NCBI GenBank assembly: GCA_017557885.1
Contig: JAFYXV010000008.1
Location: 101,307-165,306 of the forward strand
Source: a bacterium
GTDB taxonomy: Bacteria; Auribacterota; UBA3054
Direction: 5' to 3'
DNA length: 64,000 nucleotides
Positions within the stretch are counted from its first letter, which is position 1; each line of letters opens with the position of its first letter. This document shows, in pieces, positions 32,280-41,219 of the stretch. The notes below the pieces were generated by a model. It did no database searches and was not told the origin of the DNA. It saw only the letters and a program-made list of their open reading frames with translations. The position numbers were made by a program, and so were the translations under genes.

Positions 32280-32825
32280 TTATCTTGTTCTTATTATCTT
32301 CGGCTCCGGGCCCGTCAGGTCTATCACCTCCGAAGCAAGCCCGCTCACTTCTCCTCCGTCCACCACCACGGCGACGTCATCCCAGAGATCCCTGGTCTCC
32401 TTCGCGTTTCCGGGGCTCTTCTGCCCGCTCAGGTTGGCGCTGGTGCCGTAAACCGGAAGCGCCGCTCTCAAAAGAAAAGCGCAGGCCTCCGGATGGGCGG
32501 GATACCTTATCCCGATCGTCTCCCCGGATTCATCGCGCACCAGAAAGGTATAGGGGCCGGGAAGTTTTTTCTCCATCAGCTCCCGCTTTTCCTTGTCAAG
32601 AGATCCCGCGAGAGCGTAGATGCTTTCAACCGAGCCCACGTGATAGGCGCACTTCTTGGAGAGGTCGCGGCCTTTCAGACGGTAAGCTCTTTCCTGGGCT
32701 TCCTTGGAAAAGAAAAGCCCGTAAACTGTCTCCGTGGGGAAAATGACCAGCTCCCCGGAGCGCACCGCTTCCGAGGCCGCCTGTATGGCCTTTTCCCTAT
32801 CCTTCGACAGTTCGAAATATTTCAC
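32280..32825 (-). CDS. tsaC: L-threonylcarbamoyladenylate synthase (TsaC/Sua5 family)
   Basis: Makes threonylcarbamoyl-AMP from Thr, bicarbonate and ATP for the t6A37 modification of ANN-decoding tRNAs. The YrdC-fold features are F-P-T-E-T-V-Y-G-L near residue 30, the K-G-R-D segment, and G-I-R-Y-P-A-H-P-E and T-S-A-N-L-S-G near the middle. The 181-residue length fits the short TsaC type. I chose the GTG at 32825, three bases after the purE stop, with GGAG overlapping the purE end. The reading frame is open further upstream but only in shadow of purE. The partner tsaD is at 46767. Confidence 0.93.
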   Translation of the reverse strand: MKYFELSKDREKAIQAASEAVRSGELVIFPTETVYGLFFSKEAQERAYRLKGRDLSKKCAYHVGSVESIYALAGSLDKEKRELMEKKLPGPYTFLVRDESGETIGIRYPAHPEACAFLLRAALPVYGTSANLSGQKSPGNAKETRDLWDDVAVVVDGGEVSGLASEVIDLTGPEPKIIRTR

Positions 32826-32827
32826 TT

Positions 32828-33283
32828 TTATTCTCCCAGTTTTTCCTTCCACAATCTCTTGGAAAGAGCTTCGTCCTGCAGCGCCAGGATCTGCAGCGCC
32901 AGGTAGGCGGCGTTCTTGGCGCCGTGGCTGCCGATGGCCACCGTGGCTACCGGCACGCCCTTGGGCATCTGCACCGTGGACAAAAGCGCGTCCAATCCTC
33001 CCAGACCGCCGCATTCCAGGGGAACGCCGATGACCGGCAGGACCGTGCGGGCGGCCAAAGCGCCCGCCAGATGAGCCGCCAGGCCCGCTCCGGCGATGAG
33101 CACCCTAATGCCCCTTTCGTGAGCCTTGGAAGCGTATTCCGCGACTTTGTCGGGCGTCCTGTGGGCGGACATGACGGAGACTTCGCACCCCACGCCGTAG
33201 TTTTCCAGTATCTCCTGACAGTGCTTCATTACGCTCTCATCGGAAGTGCTTCCGTAAACTATTCCAACTTTCACTTCGCTCAT
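32828..33283 (-). CDS. purE: 5-(carboxyamino)imidazole ribonucleotide mutase
   Basis: Converts N5-CAIR to CAIR in purine synthesis. The 151-residue class I PurE has Y-G-S-T-S-D near residue 10, the M-S-A-H-R-T-P-D motif near 38, A-G-A-G-L-A-A-H-L and the G-S-H-G-A-K-N-A-A segment near the end. The ATG overlaps the hpt stop (ATGA). The usual partner purK is not adjacent. Position between hpt and tsaC puts purine synthesis, salvage and tRNA modification on one transcript. Confidence 0.96.
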   Translation of the reverse strand: MSEVKVGIVYGSTSDESVMKHCQEILENYGVGCEVSVMSAHRTPDKVAEYASKAHERGIRVLIAGAGLAAHLAGALAARTVLPVIGVPLECGGLGGLDALLSTVQMPKGVPVATVAIGSHGAKNAAYLALQILALQDEALSKRLWKEKLGE

Positions 33284-33807
33284 TTTTCCTCCTTGACGAG
33301 TTTGGCCACGAAAGGCAGGTTGCGGTATTTCTGATTGTAATCAGCCCCGTAGCCCACGATAAAATCATTGCCGGCGCTCAAGCCCACGAACTTGGCTTCT
33401 ATTTTTTCCTTTCGGCATTTGTCTTTGTCCAGCAGCACGCAGGCTTCTATTTGTGCGGGACCCAGTGAAGAGTAGATCTCGAAAGCCTTTTTCAAAGTTC
33501 GCCCGGACTCCAGGACCGTATCCACCAGAAGCACGTACTTCCCCCGGCAGTCTATCTGAGGAGGCAGAAGGCATTCCACCTTGCCCGTGCTTTCCGTGCC
33601 CGAATACGAGGCGCATTCGATAAAATCGATCTCCGCTTCCACTCCGCGCTCAGAGAGCGCGCGCAAAAGGTCGCTCATAAAATGCACGCAGGCTTTCAGG
33701 ATCCCCGTGACTACGAGAGGCTTTCCGGCGCAGTCGGCGGCAACTTCCGAAGCCAGCCGCTCCACCACGCTTTTGACCTGCAGTTCGCTCATTATGATCT
33801 CGTACAT
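33280..33807 (-). CDS. hpt: Hypoxanthine phosphoribosyltransferase
   Basis: Purine salvage enzyme that joins hypoxanthine or guanine to PRPP. The 175-residue type I PRTase has the V-T-G-I-L-K-A-C-V loop near residue 33 and the PRPP-binding motif at 95-104 (V-D-T-V-L-E-S-G-R-T), a slight variant of the usual V-E-D-I-x-D-T-G-x-T. It also has the late K-F-V-G, D-F-I-V-G-Y-G and Y-R-N-L-P segments that mark the hypoxanthine/guanine subfamily. It overlaps purE by four bases and follows nusB by 23. Confidence 0.93.
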   Translation of the reverse strand: MYEIIMSELQVKSVVERLASEVAADCAGKPLVVTGILKACVHFMSDLLRALSERGVEAEIDFIECASYSGTESTGKVECLLPPQIDCRGKYVLLVDTVLESGRTLKKAFEIYSSLGPAQIEACVLLDKDKCRKEKIEAKFVGLSAGNDFIVGYGADYNQKYRNLPFVAKLVKEEK

Positions 33808-33830
33808 TTATGATTCCTTCCAATTGAAGA

Positions 33831-34580
33831 TTAATCGTGAAAGATCCTGTCCAGTTCCTTCTGTTCCTCGCGTTCTTTTTCGCGCTGCGCTCTTCCTTCC
33901 TCCCACTCTTTCTCGCGCTGTTCCTTTTTCTCCTTCCGTTCGGCCGCCTTTTTGGCTTCTTCCTCAGCCCTCAGGGCCTCCTTCTTCGCCAGGCGGTCTT
34001 CTTCCTCCGCCGCGAATTTTTCCAGATACTTGGCGTTGGTCTTGGTCCGCTTTTTCCCTTCCCTGGCCTCCTGCCCCTCCTGGTCCTTCTTGAGTTTTTT
34101 GGGATCCGGCTGGCTTTCTCTTTCCTGTCCTTTAAGCTCCGCGTTCACTGCGTCCAGGATGCCGTTGACGAAGTGGCCGGAATCTCCGCTGCAATAGATC
34201 TTCGCGATCTCTATCGCCTCGTTGATGGCGACCACGGGAGGGATCTTTTCCATTTTTTCGTGAAAGGCCGCCCTTCTCCCCTCGTCGTCGATGGCGAATT
34301 CATAAACGGCGATCCTCATGATCTCCATGTCCACCATGGCGATCCTTTCCCTGTCCCAATGGTAGGTGTGATGATTGATGAGATCGTCGATGGCGTTGAG
34401 ATTCCTTACGACTCCGCTGGTGAGGAAAAGAGCGTACTCAAAGATCTTCTTTCTGTCCCGGAAAGGACGAACGTAAAACTCTTCTATCCTTTCCCCTTCG
34501 CTTATATCGTTGGTCTTCTGCATGTCCATGGCGTAGAGCATGCACAGGGCCAAAATACGCGCCTTGCGTCTTGGAAGCAT
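33831..34580 (-). CDS. nusB: Transcription antitermination factor NusB with long charged tail
   Basis: NusB with NusE (S10) binds boxA RNA in rRNA antitermination. Residues 1-150 form the helical NusB fold: R-R-K-A-R-I-L-A-L-C-M-L-Y near the start, W-D-R-E-R-I-A-M-V-D-M-E-I-M-R-I-A-V-Y-E (75-95), A-I-N-E-A-I-E-I-A-K-I-Y near 118, and G-H-F-V-N-G-I-L-D at 135-143. The family usually ends there. Here residues 151-249 form an extra, very Lys/Glu/Arg-rich tail predicted to be a long helix or coiled coil. It lies between ribH and hpt, a common place for nusB. Confidence 0.93.
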   Translation of the reverse strand: MLPRRKARILALCMLYAMDMQKTNDISEGERIEEFYVRPFRDRKKIFEYALFLTSGVVRNLNAIDDLINHHTYHWDRERIAMVDMEIMRIAVYEFAIDDEGRRAAFHEKMEKIPPVVAINEAIEIAKIYCSGDSGHFVNGILDAVNAELKGQERESQPDPKKLKKDQEGQEAREGKKRTKTNAKYLEKFAAEEEDRLAKKEALRAEEEAKKAAERKEKKEQREKEWEEGRAQREKEREEQKELDRIFHD

Positions 34581-34587
34581 ACTATCC

Positions 34588-35055
34588 TTAGATTTGTTGA
34601 TAGAGGCTTATCATCTCGATGGCGGAGAGCGTGGCGTCCCAGCCCTTGTTGCCGGCCTTGGAGCCGGCCCTTTCCACAGCCTGCTCGATGGTGTCGCAGG
34701 TCAGCACGCCGAAGGTCATGGGAACTCTGATCTCATCCATTGCGGCCTGAGCAATGCCCTTGGCGCTTTCCGCCGCCACGAACTCGAAGTGCGGCGTGGC
34801 GCCCCTTATGACGGCGCCCAGGCAGACTACAGCGTCAACGCAGCCGCTCTTGGCAAGCCTTTTGGCCGTGGGCGGGATCTCCCAGGCGCCGGGGACGAAG
34901 ACCACCGTGACATCCTCTTCCTTGCCTCCGTGGCGGCGCCAGCAGTCGATGGCGCCCGAGAGAAGCTTGGAGGTTATGATCTCGTTGAAACGGCTGACCA
35001 CGATGCCAAGCTTCCGGCCTTCCGCATTCAGCATGCCTTCTAATTTTTTATACAT
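34588..35055 (-). CDS. ribH: 6,7-dimethyl-8-ribityllumazine synthase
   Basis: Penultimate riboflavin enzyme, joining the ribityl pyrimidine and DHBP. The 155-residue protein has S-R-F-N (21-24), P-G-A-W-E-I-P (about 55), the [12 protein letters not shown] phosphate-binding loop (about 80-90) and the G-V-L-T-C-D-T segment. It sits between ribBA (11-base gap) and nusB (7-base gap). ribD and ribE are not in the window. Confidence 0.97.
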   Translation of the reverse strand: MYKKLEGMLNAEGRKLGIVVSRFNEIITSKLLSGAIDCWRRHGGKEEDVTVVFVPGAWEIPPTAKRLAKSGCVDAVVCLGAVIRGATPHFEFVAAESAKGIAQAAMDEIRVPMTFGVLTCDTIEQAVERAGSKAGNKGWDATLSAIEMISLYQQI

Positions 35056-35066
35056 AACGGCCTCCT

Positions 35067-36269
35067 TTAGAGAAGATGTCCCATCTTCTCCGATTTGGTT
35101 TCAAGGTAATGTTTGTTATATTCGTTGGGCTCCGTTTTTAGAGGGACCCTTTCGGCTATCTCCAGCCCGTGTCCGGAGAGTCCGACGAGTTTCTTGGGGT
35201 TGTTGGTCATGAGCCTCATCTTTCTCACGCCAAGATCCGAGAGCATCTGGGCGCCGTAGCCGTAATCCCTGAGGTCCGGCGGGAAGCCCAGGGAGATGTT
35301 GGCCTCCACGGTGTCCTCGCCCTTGTCCTGCAGGGCGTAGGCTTTTATTTTCGCGGGAAGCCCTATGCCCCGGCCTTCCTGGCGCAGGTAAATAAGAACG
35401 CCCTTGCCTTCCTCCGCGATCTTCTGCATGGCCAGTTCCAGCTGTTCGCCGCAGTCGCAGCGGCAGGAGAAAAGCGCGTCCCCGGTCAGGCATTCCGAAT
35501 GGACTCTGACCAGCACGGGCTCGTCCCCTTTTATTTCGCCCATGACCAAAGCCAGGTGATGCTGGCTGTCGATCTTGGACTCGAAAAGATGCACTTTGAA
35601 TTTGCCGAATTTTGTCGGCAGCTCCGCCTGGGCGGTCTCGGCAATGAGGCGCTCCGTCTGACGGCGGAACTCGATAAGCTTGGCCACGGTGAATATCTTG
35701 AGGCCGAGTTCCTTCGCCAGTTCCACCAAAGTGTCCAGCCTGGCCATGGTCCCGTCTTCTTTGAGTATCTCGCACAAAACGCCGCAGGGCTTTTTGCCGG
35801 CCAGCCTGGCCAGGTCCACCGCCGCTTCCGTATGCCCGCTTCTCTTCAGGACGCCGCCCTCCTGGGCTCTCAGGGGGAAGATGTGCCCCGGCATGCCGAA
35901 CATTTCGGAGGAGGCGTCCTCCCGGCAGAACTGCAGGATCGTCTCCGCCCTGTCATAGGTCGAGATACCGGTGGTGGCGTTTTGCAGAGCGTCGATGGAG
36001 ACCGTGAAGGCTGTTCCCAGCCTGGCGGTGTTCCTGGAGACCATCATGGGGATCCCCACGGAATCCAGCTTTGCGCCGGTGGAGGGCAGGCAGACCAATC
36101 CCCTGCCTCTGGTGACCATAAGGTTGATCTTTTCAGGCGTGACGCACTCCGCCGCCATGACGAAATCGCCTTCGTTCTCGCGATCCTCGTCGTCGGTGAC
36201 GATGAGCACTCCGCCGCCTTTAATGATCTCGATAGCCTCGGGGGCCTCTACAAAAACGCTCTCTGGCAT
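35067..36269 (-). CDS. ribBA: Bifunctional DHBP synthase / GTP cyclohydrolase II
   Basis: Makes both riboflavin precursors. The N-terminal RibB domain (1-200) carries the acidic loop [17 protein letters not shown] and the [10 protein letters not shown] motif. The C-terminal RibA domain (about 205-400) has the zinc site [17 protein letters not shown] and R-Q-E-G-R-G-I-G-L. Residues of both active sites look intact. It starts one base after the preceding gene stop and is part of the ten-gene run. No FMN riboswitch is visible upstream of the run. Confidence 0.97.
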   Translation of the reverse strand: MPESVFVEAPEAIEIIKGGGVLIVTDDEDRENEGDFVMAAECVTPEKINLMVTRGRGLVCLPSTGAKLDSVGIPMMVSRNTARLGTAFTVSIDALQNATTGISTYDRAETILQFCREDASSEMFGMPGHIFPLRAQEGGVLKRSGHTEAAVDLARLAGKKPCGVLCEILKEDGTMARLDTLVELAKELGLKIFTVAKLIEFRRQTERLIAETAQAELPTKFGKFKVHLFESKIDSQHHLALVMGEIKGDEPVLVRVHSECLTGDALFSCRCDCGEQLELAMQKIAEEGKGVLIYLRQEGRGIGLPAKIKAYALQDKGEDTVEANISLGFPPDLRDYGYGAQMLSDLGVRKMRLMTNNPKKLVGLSGHGLEIAERVPLKTEPNEYNKHYLETKSEKMGHLL

Positions 36270-36270
36270 T

Positions 36271-36966
36271 TTATTCCTCGTCCTTCAGGTCTATGTCCTT
36301 CATTCCCTTCATGGCTTCCTGAAGCTGCTTGGGGTCCATGCTTTTCAGCTTGTCGACCACGGCGTTGTTGTCTATCCTGACGATGAACTTGCCGCCTTCC
36401 AGCCAGCAGTCCACCACATTCATGTATTCCAGGGGCGACTGGCCCATGACTTTGAAGTAATAATACTGGCGGAGGAAAGGCACTCTCCTCAGGTCGAAAT
36501 TAACCCTGCCTTCCTTTTGCAGTATGCCTTCTATTATGGGCTGGATGTCTTTTGAAAACTCGTCCTTGTAAGGGCTCTTCTTTTCGTTGAAGCCCATGAT
36601 CTGCCTCAGGAGCGCGCCTAAAGTGACGCACATGCAGGCGTAAACGCCCCAGCTAAGGGGCTCCTCGCCGCAGGTGAAGTTGAAGGCTTTCTTCTGCGGC
36701 GTCCAGATCATCTTCTCGAAGCCCAGCAATCTCTTCTCGCTGTCCCTGCCGTCCGAATAGGAGATCTTGACCTCCACGCCGTCGCGGCTGAGATCCACGC
36801 TGGCTTTCTTAACGCCGTTCTTGCCGACTAAGCACTGCTCTATAAGATCGTTGACGGCCCCTTCCTTGACGGGGACCTTCAGGTCGCGCATATTCTCAAT
36901 TGCCTTTTCCATGACGGATTCCGTCACTTTCCCTTTGATGCCAGAGAAAAAATCTCCGATACCCAT
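36271..36966 (-). CDS. Cytoplasmic protein of unknown function leading the rib operon
   Basis: A 231-residue protein with no signal peptide or membrane helix. It alternates amphipathic helices (residues 1-60, 130-150) with beta strands (for example V-E-V-K-I-S-Y-S, F-I-V-R-I-D-N-N) and ends in a charged tail. The region around C-G-E-E-P-L-S-W-G-V-Y-A-C-M-C-V holds three cysteines. I do not recognise a family. It is the first gene of the run, with an AGGAG about 8 bases before the ATG and a strong promoter; ribBA begins one base after its stop, so coupling to riboflavin synthesis is likely in expression though not necessarily in function. Confidence 0.78.
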   Translation of the reverse strand: MGIGDFFSGIKGKVTESVMEKAIENMRDLKVPVKEGAVNDLIEQCLVGKNGVKKASVDLSRDGVEVKISYSDGRDSEKRLLGFEKMIWTPQKKAFNFTCGEEPLSWGVYACMCVTLGALLRQIMGFNEKKSPYKDEFSKDIQPIIEGILQKEGRVNFDLRRVPFLRQYYYFKVMGQSPLEYMNVVDCWLEGGKFIVRIDNNAVVDKLKSMDPKQLQEAMKGMKDIDLKDEE

Positions 36967-37007
36967 CTTGCATTCTCCTTAATTATTCATTGTTGATTAA
37001 TATTGAG

Positions 37008-37036
37008 ATTATATCACAAAAGGCCTTCATGCGCAA
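37008..37036 (-). promoter_or_regulatory. Promoter for the ten-gene rib/nusB run
   Basis: Minus strand: -35 TTGCGC (37031-37036), 17-base spacer ending TGA, -10 TATAAT (37008-37013), an extended -10. It lies about 40 bases before the ATG at 36966. Confidence 0.78.
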
Positions 37037-37095
37037 CGAGTGAAAACGCCCGGAAAAGAGGCCGCGCAGCCTCCTCTTTTTAAAGCGTTTTTTGC

Positions 37096-37124
37096 TTGAC
37101 TGATTACCGTCTTTGTGCTAAACT
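37096..37124 (+). promoter_or_regulatory. Promoter for trpB
   Basis: -35 TTGACT (37096-37101), 17-base spacer ending TGC, -10 TAAACT (37119-37124). The trpB ATG is about 120 bases downstream, leaving a long leader. Confidence 0.75.
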
Positions 37125-37159
37125 CTCATTAATAACAAACAATCTCAAAATGTAGCGCG

Positions 37160-37177
37160 CAGCGGCCCTGACCGCTG
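37160..37177 (+). promoter_or_regulatory. Hairpin in the trpB leader
   Basis: CAGCGG-CCCTGA-CCGCTG, a perfect 6-base stem in the 5' leader, followed by a second GC-rich palindromic stretch at about 37195-37210. No T-run and no Trp-rich leader peptide, so this is not a classical attenuator. Function unknown. Confidence 0.35.
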
Positions 37178-37242
37178 AAAAACGACCTTGTCCCAGCGCC
37201 CCGGCGCCATTAACTCAAACCTACGGTTTTCCCTTAAATTAA

Positions 37243-38475
<1,233 letters not shown>

Positions 38476-38499
38476 AACATTAAACTAAAGGATAAAATT

Positions 38500-38988
38500 A
38501 TGATCCGCAATTTACTTATCGTTTCTCTGGGAGCTATCCTGCTCGTTACCGGCTGCACCACCACTGAAAGGCACGTAGGCGTCGGCACCGCCGTCGGCAC
38601 CGGCATCGGCGCCGGCTTGGGCGCCGGCATCGGCGCGATAGTCGGCTCCGCCGTCGGTCATCCCGGCGCCGGCGTGGCCATCGGTTCCGGATTCGGCGCC
38701 GGCATGGGCGCCTTGTTAGGCGCCAGCCAGGGCTACGCCACCGGCCAGGCCGCGGAAGCCAACGAAAAGGCTGACGCCGCTTTGCAGATCGCCCAGCAGA
38801 CCCAGTATCAGCAGCAGTATCAACAGCAGCAGCAGTACACCTCCGTGCCCGCCGCCACCATCGCGCCGAACGCCCAGCAGGCCAACAACGTTTACGCCTG
38901 CCCGCACTGCGGCAAGCTCGTGACCATCAACGTCAAAGGCCAGAGAGTCCGCTGCCCCTACTGCAACAACGACATCATCGCTCAGTAA
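38500..38988 (+). CDS. Glycine-zipper lipoprotein with C-terminal zinc ribbon
   Basis: A 162-residue predicted lipoprotein. The signal peptide ends in the lipobox L-V-T-G-C19. Residues 25-85 are Gly/Ala-rich with repeated G-x-x-x-G spacing (glycine zipper, two membrane-inserting helices as in many outer-membrane lipoproteins). Residues 98-113 are Gln/Tyr-rich. The C-terminus (132-157) has two CxxC knuckles, C134-P-H-C137 and C152-P-Y-C155, forming a probable zinc ribbon. The combination in one exported protein is odd. AAAGGA precedes the ATG. It lies 24 bases after trpB and 2 before the fumarase-type gene. Confidence 0.85.
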   Translation: MIRNLLIVSLGAILLVTGCTTTERHVGVGTAVGTGIGAGLGAGIGAIVGSAVGHPGAGVAIGSGFGAGMGALLGASQGYATGQAAEANEKADAALQIAQQTQYQQQYQQQQQYTSVPAATIAPNAQQANNVYACPHCGKLVTINVKGQRVRCPYCNNDIIAQ

Positions 38989-38990
38989 AA

Positions 38991-39836
38991 ATGCGCCTCC
39001 TTTCTCCCACAGCGCTGGAAGAGGCGGTCTATGAGCTTTTGAAAAGCGCCTGCGTAACGCTCCCGGAGGGCGTGCGTCAGGCGCTTATTAACGCCCGCGC
39101 CCAAAAAGAAAACAGCGAGCGCGCCAAAAAAGTCCTCGACATGATCTGCGAGAACGCCAGGCTGGCGGAAGAAGAAAAGCTTCCCGTCTGCCAGGACACC
39201 GGCTCCACAGTTATTTTCCTGGAGTGGGGCTCCCAGGTCGCCCTGGAGGAAGGCAGCGTCCAGGAAGCCTGCGACAAAGGCGTGCGGCGCGCCGTGGAGG
39301 AAGCCTATCTCAGGCGCTCCATCGTCAAGGATCCGCTTCAAAGAGTCAACACCAACGACAACACCCCCGCCCTCATAACGGTCATCCCCGCGGAAGGCGA
39401 AAAAGTGAAAGTCACGGTGCTGCCCAAGGGCGCCGGCTGCGAGAACATGACGAAATTAAAAATGCTCCGTCCCGCCGACGGGAAAGAGGGCGTAAAGGAA
39501 TTCATCCTGGAAGCCGTCAAAAGTTCCGGCGGCAACGCCTGCCCGCCCCTGGTCGTCGGCGTAGGCCTCGGCGGCGACGGCTCCAAAGCCCCTACGCTCG
39601 CCAAGAAGGCCCTTTTAAGAGAGATCGGGCGCAGGAACCCGGATCCTTTCTACGCCGCCTTTGAAGAGGAGCTGAAGGCGGAATTGAACGCAACGGGCCA
39701 AGGGCCATTGGGCTTGGGCGGCTCCCCCACCGTCCTCGACGTTTTCATCGAAAAAGCCCCCTGCCACATCGCATCGCTTCCGGTGGCGATCTGCCTCAAC
39801 TGTCACGCCGCCCGCTGCAAGAGCATTGAGATCTGA
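38991..39836 (+). CDS. Fumarate hydratase class I / L(+)-tartrate dehydratase type, alpha subunit
   Basis: Iron-sulfur hydro-lyase subunit of 281 residues. The three [4Fe-4S] ligands are best assigned as C67 (P-V-C-Q-D-T-G), C184 (G-G-N-A-C-P-P) and C271 (L-N-C-H-A-A-R); their spacing of 117 and 87 matches the known pattern of tartrate dehydratase alpha. The L-P-K-G-A-G-C-E-N and G-L-G-G-D segments are also typical. The enzyme needs a beta subunit, which is not adjacent; argG is convergent downstream. Fumarate and tartrate activity cannot be told apart from this subunit alone. The start lies 2 bases after the lipoprotein stop. Confidence 0.92.
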   Translation: MRLLSPTALEEAVYELLKSACVTLPEGVRQALINARAQKENSERAKKVLDMICENARLAEEEKLPVCQDTGSTVIFLEWGSQVALEEGSVQEACDKGVRRAVEEAYLRRSIVKDPLQRVNTNDNTPALITVIPAEGEKVKVTVLPKGAGCENMTKLKMLRPADGKEGVKEFILEAVKSSGGNACPPLVVGVGLGGDGSKAPTLAKKALLREIGRRNPDPFYAAFEEELKAELNATGQGPLGLGGSPTVLDVFIEKAPCHIASLPVAICLNCHAARCKSIEI

Positions 39837-39854
39837 CGCAAAGCAAAGCTGCAT

Positions 39855-39889
39855 AAAAAAAAGACGCGCATGAAGCGCGTCTTTTTTTT
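39855..39889. terminator. Bidirectional intrinsic terminator
   Basis: Stem AAGACGCGC/GCGCGTCTT extended by eight A-T pairs (39855-39869 with 39875-39889), loop ATGAA. It separates the fumarase-type gene and argG, which converge. Confidence 0.93.
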
Positions 39890-39906
39890 TGTGCCGTTTA
39901 AGGATA

Positions 39907-41148
39907 TCAGTCCTCGGAGACCTGGCCGGCTTTGGCCATGGAGCGGGCTTCCACGCTCTGTATCTCGGCGAAGCCCTGGGAGCTCACGGGATTCAATCCC
40001 TTGCTGGCTTCCATGGAGGCGTCGGCTTCGAAGTAGAGGCTGGCTTTGACGCCCGTCAGGGACTGGAAGAAGATATTGCCCTTGTAGAGGCCGACTTTCA
40101 CTTTGCCACTTGCTTTGGCGGCGAAGGTGTCGATTGCCGCGAAGGCCGCTTTCGTAGCCAGGTCATAGTAGCGGCCGTCGTAGATCTGCACCGCGATGAA
40201 GCGGGAGAGGCGGTCGAACATGGTGGTGGCTCTCTTGTCGAGGATGGCGTGATAGACGTAGCGCAGCGATTTGCCCAAGAGCTCCATGCCCGGGGCTTCG
40301 TAAACGCCGCGGCTCTTGGTGCCGATGATGCGGTTTTCCAGCGCATGGCTCATGCCGATGCCGTTGCGTCCGCCGATCTCGTTGGCTTTGACCAGAAGGT
40401 CGAAGGGTTTCAGCTTCTCGCCGTTGATAGCCACAGGACGGCCTTCCTTGAATTCGATCTCGACGCTTTCGATCTTGTTGGGAGCCTTCATGGGCCAGAC
40501 GCCCATGGTGGGTTCCACTATAGTCATGGCGGTCTCCATGCTTTCAAGGTCCTCAGCCTCGTGGGAGAGTCCGGCCACGTTGCAGTCCGTGGAGTAGCGT
40601 TTCTTGCCGCCCGGGAAAGCGATGATGTTGTGCTTGGCCAAGTATTCGCACATCTGGCTGCGGCCGGGGAATTCTTTCAGAAGCTCTGCGTCGCGCCAGG
40701 GGGCGTAGACCGTCATCTTGGGGGCGAACTGGTTGGTGTATCTTTCGAACCTCATCTGGTCGTTGCCGCGGCCGGTGGCGCCGTGGACGAGAATGTCGAT
40801 GCCGCGCTTCTTCATTTCCTGCACAAGCTTCTTTACGGTGACCGCGCGGCCGATGCCGGTGGAGTTCCAGTAGCCGCCGTCGTAGGTGGCTTCCGCTTTG
40901 ATGGTCTTGAAGCAGGCTTCCGCCATTTCTTTTTTCACGTCCACTATGACGGTCTCGACTCCGCAGGGGGCCATTTTCTTAGCCACGTCGCGGATGTCTT
41001 TTTCGTCGGGCTGGCCTAAGTCGGCCGTGAAGCAAAGGACTTTCGCCCCCGCTTCCCTTAATCTAACGGAAATGGTTTTGCTGTCCAGTCCGCCGGACAC
41101 GCAGACGCCGAGTTTTTTGCCTTTCAGATCATTGACTGTCAGAGCCAT
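39907..41148 (-). CDS. argG: Argininosuccinate synthase
   Basis: Joins citrulline and aspartate with ATP in arginine synthesis. The 413-residue protein has the PP-loop S-G-G-L-D-S at 18-23, the Y-W-N-S-T-G-I-G-R segment, G-A-T-G-R-G-N-D-Q (about 127) and the E-I-G-G-R-N-G-I-G-M motif (about 268). AAGGAG is well placed before the ATG. argH is not adjacent. A single-gene unit: its promoter lies between it and the MATE gene, and a bidirectional terminator follows. Confidence 0.97.
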   Translation of the reverse strand: MALTVNDLKGKKLGVCVSGGLDSKTISVRLREAGAKVLCFTADLGQPDEKDIRDVAKKMAPCGVETVIVDVKKEMAEACFKTIKAEATYDGGYWNSTGIGRAVTVKKLVQEMKKRGIDILVHGATGRGNDQMRFERYTNQFAPKMTVYAPWRDAELLKEFPGRSQMCEYLAKHNIIAFPGGKKRYSTDCNVAGLSHEAEDLESMETAMTIVEPTMGVWPMKAPNKIESVEIEFKEGRPVAINGEKLKPFDLLVKANEIGGRNGIGMSHALENRIIGTKSRGVYEAPGMELLGKSLRYVYHAILDKRATTMFDRLSRFIAVQIYDGRYYDLATKAAFAAIDTFAAKASGKVKVGLYKGNIFFQSLTGVKASLYFEADASMEASKGLNPVSSQGFAEIQSVEARSMAKAGQVSED

Positions 41149-41181
41149 AAGTTTTCTCCTTATATTTTTGATTTTTCTATT

Positions 41182-41210
41182 ATTTTATCACTTTCAAATT
41201 TCAAATCCAA
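41182..41210 (-). promoter_or_regulatory. Promoter for argG
   Basis: Minus strand: -35 TTGGAT (41205-41210), 17-base spacer ending TGA, -10 TAAAAT (41182-41187). The spacer contains TTTGAAA twice. The sequence after the -35 (TTGGATTTGAAA) resembles the thrS and rplM promoters. Confidence 0.72.
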
Positions 41211-41219
41211 CGAGATGAT

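Noticed and set aside
32826-33014. Longer N-terminus for TsaC
   Set aside because: The extension is an Arg/Gly/Ala-rich mirror of purE; the GTG at 32825 with GGAG gives the normal family start.
36967-37030. FMN riboswitch before the riboflavin operon
   Set aside because: The leader is only about 35 bases long and lacks the conserved RFN segments.
37056-37082. Terminator-like AAAAGAGG/CCTCTTTT hairpin
   Set aside because: It lies between two divergent promoters, where no transcript should end, and the inner part does not pair well.
37125-37242. Classical tryptophan attenuator before trpB
   Set aside because: No leader peptide with consecutive Trp codons and no terminator hairpin with a T-run.
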